Origin: Alkalibacillus almallahensis
GTDB lineage: Bacteria > Bacillota > Bacilli > Bacillales > Alkalibacillaceae
Assembly: GCF_011761495.1 (NCBI RefSeq)
Contig: NZ_JAASRU010000008.1
Span: 1 to 64,000, forward strand
Reading direction: 5' to 3'
DNA: 64,000 nucleotides
Below are positions 17,966 to 28,371 of the stretch, piece after piece. A program made the position numbers and the translations under genes. Below the pieces are notes generated by a model. That model worked only from the letters and a program-made list of their open reading frames with translations, did not search any database and was not told the DNA's origin. The first letter of the stretch is position 1. Each line of letters begins with the position of its first letter.

Positions 17966-18640
17966 TTATAATGGACCTGAAATACCTTGACGACGGATCA
18001 TAATGAAGTGAGCTGCCATCAAGCCAAATAATGCTGCTGGTAAAAAGAATACGTGAATCGCAAAGAATCTTGTTAAGGTTTGAGCCCCAACAATTTCTGG
18101 ATCACCAGCTAAAAGCGTTTTAATATCTGTACCAATTACTGGTACACTTTCAGCAATTTCAAGACCAACTTGCGTTGCGAAGAATGCTTTATTATCCCAT
18201 GGTAATAAGTAACCAGTAAAACCTAGCCCAAACATAACAAAGAATAATAGAACACCTACAACCCAATTCAATTCACGTGGCTTTTTATAAGCACCTTGGA
18301 AGAAAACACGCAAGGTATGTAAGAAAATCATGACGATTACTACACTCGCGCCCCAGTGGTGCATACCTCTAACAATTTGTCCATGTGCAACTTGTGATTG
18401 AAGATACTCAACCGAAGCGAAAGCATTTTCAATATCTGGCACATAATACATCGTTAAGAACATTCCTGACAGCACCTGGATAACCGTAACGAAAAAGGTT
18501 AGTCCACCAAAACAATATACGAATGCTGAAAAGTGGTGAGCCGGGTTAACATGCTCAGGAACTTCATGGTCTGCGATATCGCGCCAAATCGGCGTAATAT
18601 CGAGTCGTTCGTCAACCCAATCATATAATTTTTGAAGCAT
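17966..18640 (-). CDS. qcrB: Menaquinol:cytochrome c reductase, cytochrome b subunit
   Basis: Cytochrome b6-type subunit with four membrane helices and two b hemes. Conserved residues are GMHHWGASVVIVMIFLHTLRVF (two heme His and the b6-type Gly), the PWDNKAFFATQVG loop and FFAIHVFFLPAALFGLMAAH (second His pair). Length 224 aa is exact for the b6 type. Good GAGGAGG upstream. Middle gene of qcrABC. Confidence 0.97.
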   Translation of the reverse strand: MLQKLYDWVDERLDITPIWRDIADHEVPEHVNPAHHFSAFVYCFGGLTFFVTVIQVLSGMFLTMYYVPDIENAFASVEYLQSQVAHGQIVRGMHHWGASVVIVMIFLHTLRVFFQGAYKKPRELNWVVGVLLFFVMFGLGFTGYLLPWDNKAFFATQVGLEIAESVPVIGTDIKTLLAGDPEIVGAQTLTRFFAIHVFFLPAALFGLMAAHFIMIRRQGISGPL

Positions 18641-18661
18641 CTATTACGCCCCTCCTCTCGG

Positions 18662-19153
18662 TTAAGCCTTACCTAAGTAAAGCTTACCTTCTTCTACGCG
18701 ATATTCATAAGCTGGTAGTGGTGCAGTCGGCGGAGTATCCGCAATATTAACACCCATTCGATCATAACGACCATTGTGACAAGGACAGAAGAATTCATTA
18801 TCATAATCTCCGCCTTCCCAATCAACTGTACAACCCAAGTGTGTACAAACAGGTGATAACGCTAATATCTCATCGTTTTCAGTGCGATAAACCCATGCAG
18901 TTTGCTCACTCTCAGATTCATACCAACCATCTTCTTGTGGTACTGTAAAAGATTTACGTTGTGGTTGTTGTGTTATTTCACTAACATCCATAACATACTG
19001 AAAGTCACTTGAACCTTCTGCTTGCAAAAGTGGGTCTACAGCCATACCAACCATTGGTGAAACCATTGCAGCTCCCATAAAACCACCAACACCAGTTAGC
19101 GTGTAGTTTAAGAACTGTCTTCTGGAAACTTGGTTATTTTTCTTTTCGCTCAT
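18662..19153 (-). CDS. qcrA: Menaquinol:cytochrome c reductase, Rieske iron-sulfur subunit
   Basis: Carries the [2Fe-2S] cluster bound by C103-T-H105 (CTHLGC, to C108) and C123-P-C125-H126 (CPCHNGRYD). The N terminus has a Tat-like SRRQFLNY followed by a hydrophobic anchor, consistent with export of the folded cluster protein. 163 aa. SD GGGGGG. First gene of the operon, with a good sigma-A promoter 66-94 bp upstream. Confidence 0.96.
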   Translation of the reverse strand: MSEKKNNQVSRRQFLNYTLTGVGGFMGAAMVSPMVGMAVDPLLQAEGSSDFQYVMDVSEITQQPQRKSFTVPQEDGWYESESEQTAWVYRTENDEILALSPVCTHLGCTVDWEGGDYDNEFFCPCHNGRYDRMGVNIADTPPTAPLPAYEYRVEEGKLYLGKA

Positions 19154-19218
19154 GTCTTTCCCCCCTATCCAATCTATTCAACGTTCAGGGTATTTTACAT
19201 ATTTATTAGGACAATATC

Positions 19219-19247
19219 ATAATAGCGTATCCCACCATTTCGGTCAA
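19219..19247 (-). promoter_or_regulatory. Predicted sigma-A promoter of qcrABC
   Basis: Minus strand TTGACC (19242-19247), 17-bp spacer, TATTAT (19219-19224), giving a start near 19212 and a 58-nt leader before qcrA. Confidence 0.7.
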
Positions 19248-19312
19248 TAAAAACTCGTTCAAGAATCGAAAAATGTCACAATTTCTTTACAATATTGTCA
19301 TAAAGATTTCTA

Positions 19313-19774
19313 TTACCATTGATCTTTGATCAACGTTTTCAATTCATTTGCATGTGATTGAATCATTTGTTGTGTTTCTATTTGGTTCAAGTCATTTTCT
19401 GTTGGTGCTGGTAACCAAATGAGTTCACCATTCAATTCACTATAGTGCTTTCTCCATTTATTATCAAAGGTGAATAGCATGACGTGTTTGAATGGTTGTT
19501 GTTGGGTTAATTCACCAACATTGGCTTTTAATCGCTCAACTTCTAATTCTAGTGTGTTTTGTTTCATGTAATGATATACAGGTAATAATAACACTCGTCC
19601 TTTAAAATGTTTTTCAATCTGAGACATTAGAATATACATAGCCTCAGATTGGAATGTATACTTCTTCAATTCTTCATCGGTTTCATATGAAAAAGGTACA
19701 AGCGGTATTATAGCCGTATCAATATAATCTTTTGCCTGGATAAATTGTTGGATATCATTATATGTCCATTTCAA
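19313..19774 (-). CDS. ypiF: YpiF family protein (DUF2487)
   Basis: Unknown function. Cytosolic 153-residue protein with TAIIPLVPFS near the start and LLPVYHYM in the middle, as in the DUF2487 family. An ATG three codons earlier (19783) lies immediately at AGGGG; the TTG at 19774 is nine bases from it and gives the MKWTYND start common in the family. Last gene of the aroA-ypiA-ypiB-ypiF series and placed before qcrA, as in B. subtilis. Confidence 0.85.
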   Translation of the reverse strand: MKWTYNDIQQFIQAKDYIDTAIIPLVPFSYETDEELKKYTFQSEAMYILMSQIEKHFKGRVLLLPVYHYMKQNTLELEVERLKANVGELTQQQPFKHVMLFTFDNKWRKHYSELNGELIWLPAPTENDLNQIETQQMIQSHANELKTLIKDQW

Positions 19775-19786
19775 AATTGTCATCCC

Positions 19787-20332
19787 CTATTCACTCATTT
19801 GGTTACGCTGGTTTAATAACCAACTGTAAAAATAAAATGCCTCATCATCACCGTTGTCTAATGACTCATCTATTTTCAATTTCAATTGTGTCATATAGTG
19901 TTCATCAGTAACAAATTGTAGAAGTGAATCAACCATTTGATAATCACTTTCTTCTAAATAATAATCATCTGGAAGATATGGATTATTTGATAAGACATCA
20001 CTATAAGCTGTTGACTGTCTAACATCTGGGAAATTCAACTCGATATAGAGATCTTCTTGATGATTCATCCGAATATCATGAAACGCTTTTTCCACTTCAG
20101 ATGTAACCACATGCTCTTTATAATACCGAAAAGGCCTCTTGTCTTGTGATTCAACTGATACAACCATGCCCCTAGGACATAGATGTGCCTCATAGACAAA
20201 ATGAATATGATTTAATAATTCATCACGTTTTAAAATATAATCAAACAACCAAACGATTTCACGTTTAGGTAACTCATACTGATTTAGAAACCAATTTAGA
20301 AAAACTTTTTTTTGAATTGGTGAGACATGCAT
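19787..20332 (-). CDS. reoY: ReoY/YpiB family protein (UPF0302)
   Basis: Orthologue of B. subtilis YpiB and Listeria ReoY, the latter needed for ClpCP-dependent degradation of MurA and so for control of peptidoglycan synthesis. Typical parts are KKVFLNWFLNQYELPKREIVWL (about 8-29, read in two pieces), LNNPYLP-like NNPYLPDDYY and the C-terminal IDESLDNGDDEAFYFYS with the IDEAL-like acidic segment. 181 aa. GAGGTG before the ATG. Lies 9 bp after ypiA. Confidence 0.9.
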   Translation of the reverse strand: MHVSPIQKKVFLNWFLNQYELPKREIVWLFDYILKRDELLNHIHFVYEAHLCPRGMVVSVESQDKRPFRYYKEHVVTSEVEKAFHDIRMNHQEDLYIELNFPDVRQSTAYSDVLSNNPYLPDDYYLEESDYQMVDSLLQFVTDEHYMTQLKLKIDESLDNGDDEAFYFYSWLLNQRNQMSE

Positions 20333-20341
20333 TCAAACACC

Positions 20342-21595
20342 TCATTCATCTTGGATTCGTTCCACAAACTCTCTAATTTCTTCGTCATCAGGTATAATTG
20401 TTAAATATTTCGTCAGTTGTTTTAATGCAAGTTCAGTTTCGCCTTCTTCCATTAAGAATAGACCATATTCTTTAAGGAAATCAGGATCATCCGCATATGA
20501 TATTGCCGCCTGCTTGTACATATTTTTCGCTTGATCAAATTCCTCTAGTTCATTATAAATTTGTGCTGAGCGCCAATTTAATACAACTGGGTAACCTTCG
20601 TAGCTCATTAGCTCGTCCACTAATTCTTTAGCCTTCATATACTCATCATTTTCGAAGTAAATATGAAGTAACATCTCTGCTCCATCTTCATAAGCTGGAT
20701 CAATGGCTAATGACTCCTGAAGATATTGGACAGCATCATCGGTCTTTTGTAACTTCAGGGCAAACTGTGCTGCTAATAAATATAACTCATTATTATGTTC
20801 ATCTTTTTGAATACCTTGAACAGTTGTATCAAATGCCTCTTGTACTGCTCCTTCTTCATATAAAGCTTGAGCTAACATAGGATATACACTTGTATATTCT
20901 GGATCTAAATCAATCAACTGATTCCAAACTCTTGTGCAAATATCATAGCGATCCAATTGATACGCTGTATAACCATACTTGAATAACTGGTCTGGTGTTT
21001 CAAGTTCAATTTGTTCATAATAGTGAAGAGCTTGTTCCCAATTACCTACTGACGATAATGATTCAGCTAATCGTTCTTTAATATTAACAACGCTAATTTC
21101 TCCATCATATTTTTCGACCTTTTCATAATATGGAATTGATTTCTGGTATTCACCATTAGAAAAGGCTAGTTCACCTAATGCTAAATCAATAATTGGTTCC
21201 TCTGGATCAACAGCCTTAGCTTCATTCAGCTTCTTTTCAGCAACTTCGTATAAACCTTGTGATTGATATAAATCCGCTAATTGTACTAATGCAGGAATAT
21301 ACGCTTCTGCTTCTTCATCGATATCCTCTAATAAGTCAATGACTCGATCATCTTCCCCTAAGTCTGTATAGATTTCGGCTAATAGTAATTTTACATAATG
21401 ATCGTCTGGATATAGAACAAGCATATCTTCATATACTTCTTTAGCATCGTTCAATAATCCCCATTCCTGTAATAACTGGGCAATATCAAGTCGTTCAGCA
21501 TCATCCGCTTCAGCGATATAATTTTTTAATAATTGAACAGCTTCGCTAATTTTACCTTCATTTTTTAATTCTAGAGCTTCACTAATTGTTTCCAT
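20342..21595 (-). CDS. ypiA: TPR-repeat protein YpiA
   Basis: A 417-residue cytosolic protein made almost wholly of tetratricopeptide-like helix pairs, for example LAEIYTDLGEDDRVIDLLED, LYQSQGLYEVAEKKLNEA and AQIYNELEEFDQAKNMYKQA, about ten repeats. Composition is strongly acidic. The Listeria orthologue is not clearly assigned, though YpiA in B. subtilis has been tied to the YpiB/MurA degradation network. It follows aroA by 15 bp and precedes reoY. Confidence 0.9.
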   Translation of the reverse strand: METISEALELKNEGKISEAVQLLKNYIAEADDAERLDIAQLLQEWGLLNDAKEVYEDMLVLYPDDHYVKLLLAEIYTDLGEDDRVIDLLEDIDEEAEAYIPALVQLADLYQSQGLYEVAEKKLNEAKAVDPEEPIIDLALGELAFSNGEYQKSIPYYEKVEKYDGEISVVNIKERLAESLSSVGNWEQALHYYEQIELETPDQLFKYGYTAYQLDRYDICTRVWNQLIDLDPEYTSVYPMLAQALYEEGAVQEAFDTTVQGIQKDEHNNELYLLAAQFALKLQKTDDAVQYLQESLAIDPAYEDGAEMLLHIYFENDEYMKAKELVDELMSYEGYPVVLNWRSAQIYNELEEFDQAKNMYKQAAISYADDPDFLKEYGLFLMEEGETELALKQLTKYLTIIPDDEEIREFVERIQDE

Positions 21596-21610
21596 AATAT
21601 ATACACCTTT

Positions 21611-22915
21611 CTATTCATCTCGTACATAATCCTGCAAAATATCATTCAAATTTTGGAAAAAAGTTGGATAAGATATGTTGATACAATCAATATTATCAAT
21701 AATAACTGGGTTGTTGCTAATAAAAGACGCTATGACTGCTAACATTGCCATTCGATGATCATTGTAAGAAGTAACATGGCCTCCAATGAGGTTACTTTTT
21801 CCTTCAATTTTTATTGATTCTTCTTCCGCCTTTAAGTTAGCACCAAGAGAATTTAGCATTTCAACAGTTGCGTGAATTCGATCTGTCTCTTTGTATCTTA
21901 ATTCATCTATATGTTCTAAAGTCATGGTTCCTTCTGTCTGTGTTGCAACAAGTGCTAATAAGGGTACTTCATCAATAAGGGAAGGAATTTCATCTTGCGA
22001 CAATGAAGTAGGGGTTAATGTCGATGACTGAACATAAACATCTCCAACAGGTTCTAATCCCACGTAGTCTTTAACAGTCACATCAATAGATGCACCCATT
22101 CGCTGCAAGACACGAATAAATCCAATCCGTGTTTCATTCAAGCTTAAAGCTTCAAGTTTCAATTCACTATTTGGTGTTATAACTGTTGCTGCTATCCAAA
22201 AAGCTGCAGATGAAGGGTCACCAGGAATGGTAAGGTGAGCCCCTTTAAGAAACTGCTTACCTTCTACAGAACGAATCGTATGGTCTTCATCAATGGTTCC
22301 ACCAAAAGCTTTTACCATCTTTTCCGTATGATCACGCGTTTTAATCGGCTCTGTAACCATTGTTTTTCCATTTGTGGACATCCCTGCTAAAAGAATAGCC
22401 GATTTTACTTGTGCACTAGGGATTGGTAGCTCATAAGATATCGAATTTAATGCTGATCCTTGTATAATAAATGGCAAACGATCAGGTTCCCCATCAAATG
22501 TAAATCGGGCACCCATAGTGGATAAAGGGTCAATAACGCGTTTCATCGGCCGCTGTTTTAGTGATTCATCACCCGTCAGTTTAACTGGATGTTGAAAGGC
22601 TGCTAAAACCCCCGATAACAATCTTGCCGTTGTTCCAGAGTTTCCTAAATTAATAGGTTGCTTGGGAGGATGCCACGAGCTAATACCAGAACTCTCAATA
22701 AATGTTTGTTCACCCACTGTTTGTATATCTACACCCAAAGCTTGGCATGCTTCAATCGTCCTTTTGCAATCCTCAGAATCTAACAACCCATTAATGACAC
22801 TCTGTCCTTTTGCCATTGCAGCTAACAATACCCCTCGATGACTCATAGATTTGTCACCTGGCACTTTAAGTTGACCATTAATAACACTGTTAGGGAAATG
22901 ATAAGCGTTATTCAT
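21611..22915 (-). CDS. aroA: 3-phosphoshikimate 1-carboxyvinyltransferase (EPSP synthase)
   Basis: Makes EPSP from shikimate-3-phosphate and phosphoenolpyruvate. Conserved: VPGDKSMSHRGVLLAAMAKG (18-37), LGNSGTTARLL, the GDPSSAAFW block and RYKETDRI. 434 aa, class II-like spacing with LGNSGTT. It follows aroB by 13 bp. In B. subtilis (where the gene is called aroE) trpEDCFBA, hisC and tyrA lie in between; here they are gone. Confidence 0.96.
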   Translation of the reverse strand: MNNAYHFPNSVINGQLKVPGDKSMSHRGVLLAAMAKGQSVINGLLDSEDCKRTIEACQALGVDIQTVGEQTFIESSGISSWHPPKQPINLGNSGTTARLLSGVLAAFQHPVKLTGDESLKQRPMKRVIDPLSTMGARFTFDGEPDRLPFIIQGSALNSISYELPIPSAQVKSAILLAGMSTNGKTMVTEPIKTRDHTEKMVKAFGGTIDEDHTIRSVEGKQFLKGAHLTIPGDPSSAAFWIAATVITPNSELKLEALSLNETRIGFIRVLQRMGASIDVTVKDYVGLEPVGDVYVQSSTLTPTSLSQDEIPSLIDEVPLLALVATQTEGTMTLEHIDELRYKETDRIHATVEMLNSLGANLKAEEESIKIEGKSNLIGGHVTSYNDHRMAMLAVIASFISNNPVIIDNIDCINISYPTFFQNLNDILQDYVRDE

Positions 22916-22928
22916 ACTGCTTCCCCCT

Positions 22929-24035
22929 TTATGTCAGAATTTTTACATGTTTGTTTTGATTAAGCTGTTCGACAAAATTTATTAATAATTTATTTAGTTC
23001 ACTGATCGAGAAAGTCTTAGCATAAGGTTTACCTATGTTTTCTAATAAAATACATGTTATATTCCCCGTTTGATTCTTTTTATCGTGCTTCATAGCTTGA
23101 ATCAAAGAATCATATTTCCATTCAGTTAAAGTTAATGAATAACCTAGAGTTGTTAACCAATGCAAAAGCTCTTCATGAAAGAAGAAATCACTACGTTTAT
23201 GCACGTGGTCAGATAAATATAAGTCGAATAATATCCCAATCATGACAGCCTCACCATGAGTCACTTTATATTCACTATATACCGATTCTATGGCGTGACC
23301 TAATGTATGGCCAAGATTCAGAACTTGCCTCATATCCTGTTCATATTCATCTTGTTCAATGATCTGTTTTTTCACAAGAATAGACTGAGTTAATATATTT
23401 TCAACTTCATGACTAGTCAATTGCGTAAAATCATCTACTTCGGCGATCATCTTGTATAAAGGGTCAGGCTTTAGATAACTATGTTTCACAACTTCTGCAA
23501 ATCCTGAGCGAAATTGAAGCGAACTCAACGTATCTAACATTTCATAATCATATAACACGAGGTCTGGTGAATAAAAATGACCAATAATATTCTTTATATG
23601 ATGATGATTAATAGCGACCTTCCCGCCGACACTACTATCATGCGCAAGTAATGTCGTAGGCATTTGAACAAAGCCAATACCTCGCATATACGAAGATGCA
23701 ACAAATCCTGCTAAATCACCTGTAACGCCACCACCTAAAGCAATAATAGCTGAATGACGATCAAAATAATTTTCACTTAAAAAAGTTATCATAGATTCGA
23801 ATTGATTAATATTCTTGGACTGTTCACCTTCAGGAATTAAATAGGTGAAGACATCATAAGATTGACTCAACTGTGATTTAAGATCTAATAAATACAATGG
23901 GGCCACTTGTTCATCTGTCACAATAGCTATTTGATTAAATTGAAAAGGCTTAAGCCATTCTTCAATCGAATGACGTAAACCTTTATCGATGATTATTTGA
24001 TAAGGTCGGGTTCCATGAACCGTTAATTTATTCAT
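22929..24035 (-). CDS. aroB: 3-dehydroquinate synthase
   Basis: NAD-dependent second step of the shikimate pathway, converting DAHP to dehydroquinate. Core motifs are [21 protein letters not shown] and [20 protein letters not shown], and the zinc ligands in [15 protein letters not shown] (with [11 protein letters not shown] ahead). 368 aa. The ATG overlaps the aroC stop as ATGA, so coupling is likely. Confidence 0.95.
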   Translation of the reverse strand: MNKLTVHGTRPYQIIIDKGLRHSIEEWLKPFQFNQIAIVTDEQVAPLYLLDLKSQLSQSYDVFTYLIPEGEQSKNINQFESMITFLSENYFDRHSAIIALGGGVTGDLAGFVASSYMRGIGFVQMPTTLLAHDSSVGGKVAINHHHIKNIIGHFYSPDLVLYDYEMLDTLSSLQFRSGFAEVVKHSYLKPDPLYKMIAEVDDFTQLTSHEVENILTQSILVKKQIIEQDEYEQDMRQVLNLGHTLGHAIESVYSEYKVTHGEAVMIGILFDLYLSDHVHKRSDFFFHEELLHWLTTLGYSLTLTEWKYDSLIQAMKHDKKNQTGNITCILLENIGKPYAKTFSISELNKLLINFVEQLNQNKHVKILT

Positions 24036-25198
24036 CCAAACGTTCGCACCCTTTCACGGTAATCTGTTAGAGCTGCTTTCAATTGTTCCATATAATCAGA
24101 AGGGAATTGCTCTACAATAGCTGCTGCAACTTCCCATGCCACGACATGTTCCATCACAACTGAAGCTGCTGGAACCGCACAGCTATCAGAGCGCTCAATA
24201 CTTGCTTTAAACGGTTCTTTAGAATGAATATCAACACTTTCAAGTGGTTTATACAAGGTAGGAATCGGCTTCATAACCCCTTTTACAACGATCGGCATTC
24301 CTGTTGTCATGCCTCCTTCAAAACCACCTAAGCGATTCGTTTTTCGATGATAGCCTTGATCCTCATCATAAGCTATTTCATCGTGCGTTTCACTTCCGCG
24401 TGTATGAGCTGCTGAAAAACCGATGCCGAACTCCACACCTTTAAATGCATTAATACTCATCACGGCAGCTGCAATTTTACCATCTAGTTTTCGGTCATAT
24501 TGAACATAGGAACCTAAACCTGGTGGTAAGCCATCTACAGTTACCTCAACAACACCACCAATAGAGTCTCCATCTTGTTTTGCTTGATCAATCACACGTT
24601 TCATTGCTTCTTCTTGGTTGAGATCAATTGTATTAACTTCAGACTGACGAACTCGCTCAATTTTTTCTTCAATGGTTAAATCTAAGTCAGCAGCCTGAAC
24701 GTCATAAATTTGTCTTACATAACCTGCTACAGTAATGCCTAGCTCTGATAGTAATTTCTTGGCCATTGAACCTGCCGCCACACGTGCAGCAGTTTCTCTT
24801 GCCGATGAACGTTCTAACACATTACGTAGATCATCATGATTATACTTCATTCCCCCATTTAAATCGGCGTGACCTGGACGCGGCTTAGTAACTTGACGTC
24901 TAATATGGATATTAGGGTCAACTGGATCTTCTCCCATAATATCCTGCCAATTTTTAAAGTCATCATTAGTTAAAGCTAATGTTACGGGCGAGCCTATTGT
25001 GTAACCATGTCTAACACCACTCATGATGGAAACTAAGTCTTTCTCAATTTTCATACGTCTGCCACGACCATAACCTCCTTGTCTTCTAATTAAGGAGTCA
25101 TTTAGTTCGTCAGCAGTGATAGGTAATTGCGCAGGTAAACCTTCAATAATCGTTGTTAGTTGTTTACCATGTGACTCGCCAGCTGTTAAATATCGCAA
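24032..25198 (-). CDS. aroC: Chorismate synthase
   Basis: FMN-dependent last step of the shikimate pathway, from EPSP to chorismate. Signatures include [17 protein letters not shown] (8-24), [13 protein letters not shown] with the first catalytic His region, [14 protein letters not shown] and [13 protein letters not shown]. 388 aa. TTG start with GAGGTG upstream. Called aroF in B. subtilis. Chorismate here can feed menaquinone and folate, and Phe/Tyr/Trp if the branch genes exist elsewhere. Confidence 0.97.
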   Translation of the reverse strand: MRYLTAGESHGKQLTTIIEGLPAQLPITADELNDSLIRRQGGYGRGRRMKIEKDLVSIMSGVRHGYTIGSPVTLALTNDDFKNWQDIMGEDPVDPNIHIRRQVTKPRPGHADLNGGMKYNHDDLRNVLERSSARETAARVAAGSMAKKLLSELGITVAGYVRQIYDVQAADLDLTIEEKIERVRQSEVNTIDLNQEEAMKRVIDQAKQDGDSIGGVVEVTVDGLPPGLGSYVQYDRKLDGKIAAAVMSINAFKGVEFGIGFSAAHTRGSETHDEIAYDEDQGYHRKTNRLGGFEGGMTTGMPIVVKGVMKPIPTLYKPLESVDIHSKEPFKASIERSDSCAVPAASVVMEHVVAWEVAAAIVEQFPSDYMEQLKAALTDYRERVRTFG

Positions 25199-25212
25199 AG
25201 GATAACACCTCT

Positions 25213-25989
25213 TTATGCTTGTTTTTCGTAAAAGAATGTTCGAGCAACACTTAAATTGAATTGTTGGGGATCAAATATTTGTTCCGTACTACCCACAAAT
25301 AATACACCACCAGGAACAAGAGATTGAGAGAATAATTGATAGACTTGGCGCTTAGCTTCTTCAGTAAAATAAATAAGGACATTTCGACATACAATCAAAT
25401 CGTAAGTCGATTTATACTGATCAGCTAAAAGATTATGTTTACTGAATTTAACACATCTTTTCACATCATCTGATAATACATAGTGATCTCCTCTTTTAGT
25501 GAAGAATTTATCTTTTTTATCTTTGGGCACTTCTTTAAGTGATCGTTCTGGATAAACGGCTTCCTGAGCACGATTTAATGCTTGATCATCAATATCTGTA
25601 GCATGCACGGTTATGTCTTTAAGCGGGAAGTAGTCACTTAAAATCATTGCGATCGTATAAGGTTCTTCGCCTGTAGAACAAGCTGCACTCCAAACTTTTA
25701 ATTTGTCTTTACCTTCTTTAATAGAAGGTAAGATTTGAGTTCTTAATGTTTCCCAACGATTAAAGTTTCGATAAAATTCAGAAACGTTTATGGTCATTCG
25801 ATCAAGAAATTCATAATATAATTGCTCGTCTCTCATCATCGCCTCAAAATATTCAACGAAAGTTTTGAAACCGCGTTTATCTCGTAATGTTGTGAGACGT
25901 CTTTTCATTTGTTTTTCTTTGTACAAAGACAAGTCAATACCTGTCCGTTTTTTAATTCGTTCTATAAAGTCTATGTAATCGTCGCGCAC
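25213..25989 (-). CDS. cheR: Chemotaxis protein methyltransferase CheR
   Basis: Methylates glutamates on methyl-accepting chemoreceptors with SAM. N-terminal helical CheR domain (to about 75) with [14 protein letters not shown], then the SAM domain with [27 protein letters not shown] and [11 protein letters not shown]. 258 aa. GTG start with GAGGAGAG. Its place before aroC, away from the other che genes, is normal for Bacillus. It predicts that the organism is motile, as does motI at 38.1 kb. Confidence 0.96.
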   Translation of the reverse strand: MRDDYIDFIERIKKRTGIDLSLYKEKQMKRRLTTLRDKRGFKTFVEYFEAMMRDEQLYYEFLDRMTINVSEFYRNFNRWETLRTQILPSIKEGKDKLKVWSAACSTGEEPYTIAMILSDYFPLKDITVHATDIDDQALNRAQEAVYPERSLKEVPKDKKDKFFTKRGDHYVLSDDVKRCVKFSKHNLLADQYKSTYDLIVCRNVLIYFTEEAKRQVYQLFSQSLVPGGVLFVGSTEQIFDPQQFNLSVARTFFYEKQA

Positions 25990-26102
25990 GTTTCTCTCTC
26001 CTCAATTATGTCTCATTAAACCCTATTATATAATAGGTGACGATCGAAATGCTATTGTTTAAATCGTTGAAAAGCATGACGTAGTAAATAATTTATCAAA
26101 CT

Positions 26103-26132
26103 AAAAAACCTTGTGCTAATGTGCACAAGGTT
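26103..26132 (-). terminator. Terminator after ndk
   Basis: Minus-strand stem AACCTTGTGC/GCACAAGGTT (arms 26123-26132 and 26107-26116) followed by TTTTAG. It lies about 15 bp past the ndk stop codon. Confidence 0.85.
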
Positions 26133-26147
26133 CATTCAACACTACAA

Positions 26148-26594
26148 TTAGTAAACCCACTGGTCCATGTCTTTAGTGTAGTTAATTAGGCCGCCTTCAG
26201 GGAAGAATAGGCCAATTTCACGTTCAGCAGATTCTGGAGAGTCAGAACCATGAATCACGTTTTTACCTACTGTAACTCCGTAATCACCACGGATTGTTCC
26301 AATGTCAGATTCTGCAGGATTAGTCGCACCCATCATTTTACGTGCTGTAGCGATCACATTCTCGCCTTCCCAAACCATCGCAAATACAGGGCCAGATGTA
26401 ATGAAGTTAACAAGCTCACCAAAGAATGGCTTGTCTTTATGCTCACCATAATGCTCCTCAGCTAGCTCTGTAGGTACTTGCATTAATTTAGCTGAAACTA
26501 ATTTATAACCTTTGTTCTCAAAACGAGACACAATCTCTCCAACTAAATTGCGTTGTACGCCGTCTGGTTTAACCATAATAAAAGTTTGTTCCAT
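26148..26594 (-). CDS. ndk: Nucleoside diphosphate kinase
   Basis: Balances NTP pools by phosphate transfer through an active-site histidine found in [30 protein letters not shown] near the start and the [14 protein letters not shown] segment are family markers. 148 aa. SD GAGGTGA. Between hepT and cheR as in B. subtilis, with its own terminator downstream. Confidence 0.97.
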   Translation of the reverse strand: MEQTFIMVKPDGVQRNLVGEIVSRFENKGYKLVSAKLMQVPTELAEEHYGEHKDKPFFGELVNFITSGPVFAMVWEGENVIATARKMMGATNPAESDIGTIRGDYGVTVGKNVIHGSDSPESAEREIGLFFPEGGLINYTKDMDQWVY

Positions 26595-26667
26595 GTTACG
26601 TCACCTCTTCGTCAAATTATCATTCAAACCGTTAAAAAGTTTAACAAAATTTATGACAAATTACAAT

Positions 26668-27633
26668 TCAAAATTTACGTTTGCCTAAATAACCTGCAAC
26701 TTTTTGTAAGGTTCTTTTTGCCTTTATATCCGGTAAAGCGTCTAATTGATGTAATGCTTTACGCAAATAAGCTTGACTATATTGGAAAGCGTCTTCGATC
26801 GCATCCGATTTCTTGATAGCTTCAATAGCTTGTTCTGCATATTCTGGAGTATTCGGGTGTTTAAAGAATTGTTGGACTTGCTCAGCGATAACTTCATTTT
26901 GACAAGCCAAAATAGTAGGCAATGTCAGATTACCTGATAACAAATCACTTCCAACTGGTTTGCCTAATTCTTTTTCAGTGGATGTAAAATCAAGAATATC
27001 ATCAATAATTTGATATGACATGCCTATATAATAGCCGTAAAGCGTTAATCGTTCGATTGTCTCTTCACTACAATTGGCTGCGATTGCTCCTAATTTAGTA
27101 CTTGTTGCGATCAACAAAGCGGTTTTACGTTTAATTCTACGAAAATAATTAAATAGACTTTGGTCATATGTATATTTGTCACGAATCTGTTCAATTTCGC
27201 CAACACAAACTTGATAAATCGTATCAGCTAGTACTTGATGGATTGCTATTTCATTTCTCCCTCGAACTAATTCGAGGGTTCGTGCAAATAAGAAATCACC
27301 TGTGTACATTGCGGTTAAATTGTCCCATTTAGCATTAATGGTTTCATGCCCGCGCCTTGTGCTTGCAACATCAATAACATCATCATGGACTAAAGAAGCC
27401 ATATGAATCAGTTCTAAGGCAACCGAGACATTTCTTACTTGATCATGATCCGCCTCACCGAACTGTGAAGATAATAAAACGAAAATAGGTCTAATTCGTT
27501 TGCCACCAGCTTGAAGCAAATGACTAGAAGCAGTCGAAATTAGAGAATGCTCTTCACCCGTGATTTGTTTCATTCTGTTTTCTATTTCAGTAATATCATC
27601 ATTCATATAATTAATTGCCGTTGCCAATTTCAT
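26668..27633 (-). CDS. hepT: Heptaprenyl diphosphate synthase component II
   Basis: Catalytic subunit that makes the C35 (or similar) side chain for menaquinone. Trans-prenyltransferase motifs: first Asp-rich DDVID (84-88) followed by STRRGHETINAKW, and second DDILD (211-215). GGKRIRP at 43-49 binds diphosphate. 321 aa. It works with HepS encoded two genes upstream, and the quinone feeds qcrABC. Confidence 0.95.
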   Translation of the reverse strand: MKLATAINYMNDDITEIENRMKQITGEEHSLISTASSHLLQAGGKRIRPIFVLLSSQFGEADHDQVRNVSVALELIHMASLVHDDVIDVASTRRGHETINAKWDNLTAMYTGDFLFARTLELVRGRNEIAIHQVLADTIYQVCVGEIEQIRDKYTYDQSLFNYFRRIKRKTALLIATSTKLGAIAANCSEETIERLTLYGYYIGMSYQIIDDILDFTSTEKELGKPVGSDLLSGNLTLPTILACQNEVIAEQVQQFFKHPNTPEYAEQAIEAIKKSDAIEDAFQYSQAYLRKALHQLDALPDIKAKRTLQKVAGYLGKRKF

Positions 27634-27655
27634 CTCAATTCACCTTTTTATATCT

Positions 27656-28360
27656 TTACTTACGTCCCAAGTGCATAGCCGCAACACCTAAGGCGTAACT
27701 TTTTACTTTCACATTTGAAAATCCGGCTTCTAAGAACATGTTTTTCAGCTCTTTTTTTCCAGGAAAATGTTGTGTTGATTCATTTAACCAAGCATATTCA
27801 TCGTAACTCTTGGCAAACATTTTACCAAGTAGTGGCATGATATGTTTAAAATAGACAAAATATATTTGTTTAAATACAGGCAATGTAGGTTGTGAAGTTT
27901 CTAAACATACGACTTGTCCTCCAGGTTTAACAACACGGTGCATTTCTTTAAGAACTTGCATATAATCTGGAACGTTGCGCAACCCAAAGCCAATCGTGAC
28001 ATAATCAAATTGGTGGTCATCGTATGGTAATTCCATCGCATTTCCATGAACAAACGTAACATTTTGTACCTCTTGTTCTTCTCTCTTTGATTCACCTACA
28101 GCTAACATATTCTGACTAAAATCAAGCCCGATGACAGATCCATTTGTTCCAACAGCCTCGCTTAAAGCTAATGTCCAATCTCCTGTGCCACAACAAACAT
28201 CCAAACAATCAGCCCCTTGCTGGACATTCATTAGTTTCATGACATTCTTACGCCATGCTTTATGACGTTTGAAAGATATAATGGCATTCATTTTATCGTA
28301 TTTGGTTGAAATTGATTCAAAAACATGATGTACTTTTTCAGATTTTGATTTTGGATCCAT
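27656..28360 (-). CDS. menG: Demethylmenaquinone methyltransferase
   Basis: SAM-dependent C-methylation, the last step of menaquinone synthesis. Motif I is [14 protein letters not shown] (about 50-63); [12 protein letters not shown] and [16 protein letters not shown] are UbiE/MenG signatures. 234 aa. AGGAGT before the ATG. Sits between hepS and hepT, the normal Bacillus order. Confidence 0.96.
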   Translation of the reverse strand: MDPKSKSEKVHHVFESISTKYDKMNAIISFKRHKAWRKNVMKLMNVQQGADCLDVCCGTGDWTLALSEAVGTNGSVIGLDFSQNMLAVGESKREEQEVQNVTFVHGNAMELPYDDHQFDYVTIGFGLRNVPDYMQVLKEMHRVVKPGGQVVCLETSQPTLPVFKQIYFVYFKHIMPLLGKMFAKSYDEYAWLNESTQHFPGKKELKNMFLEAGFSNVKVKSYALGVAAMHLGRK

Positions 28361-28371
28361 TATGTAGACTC

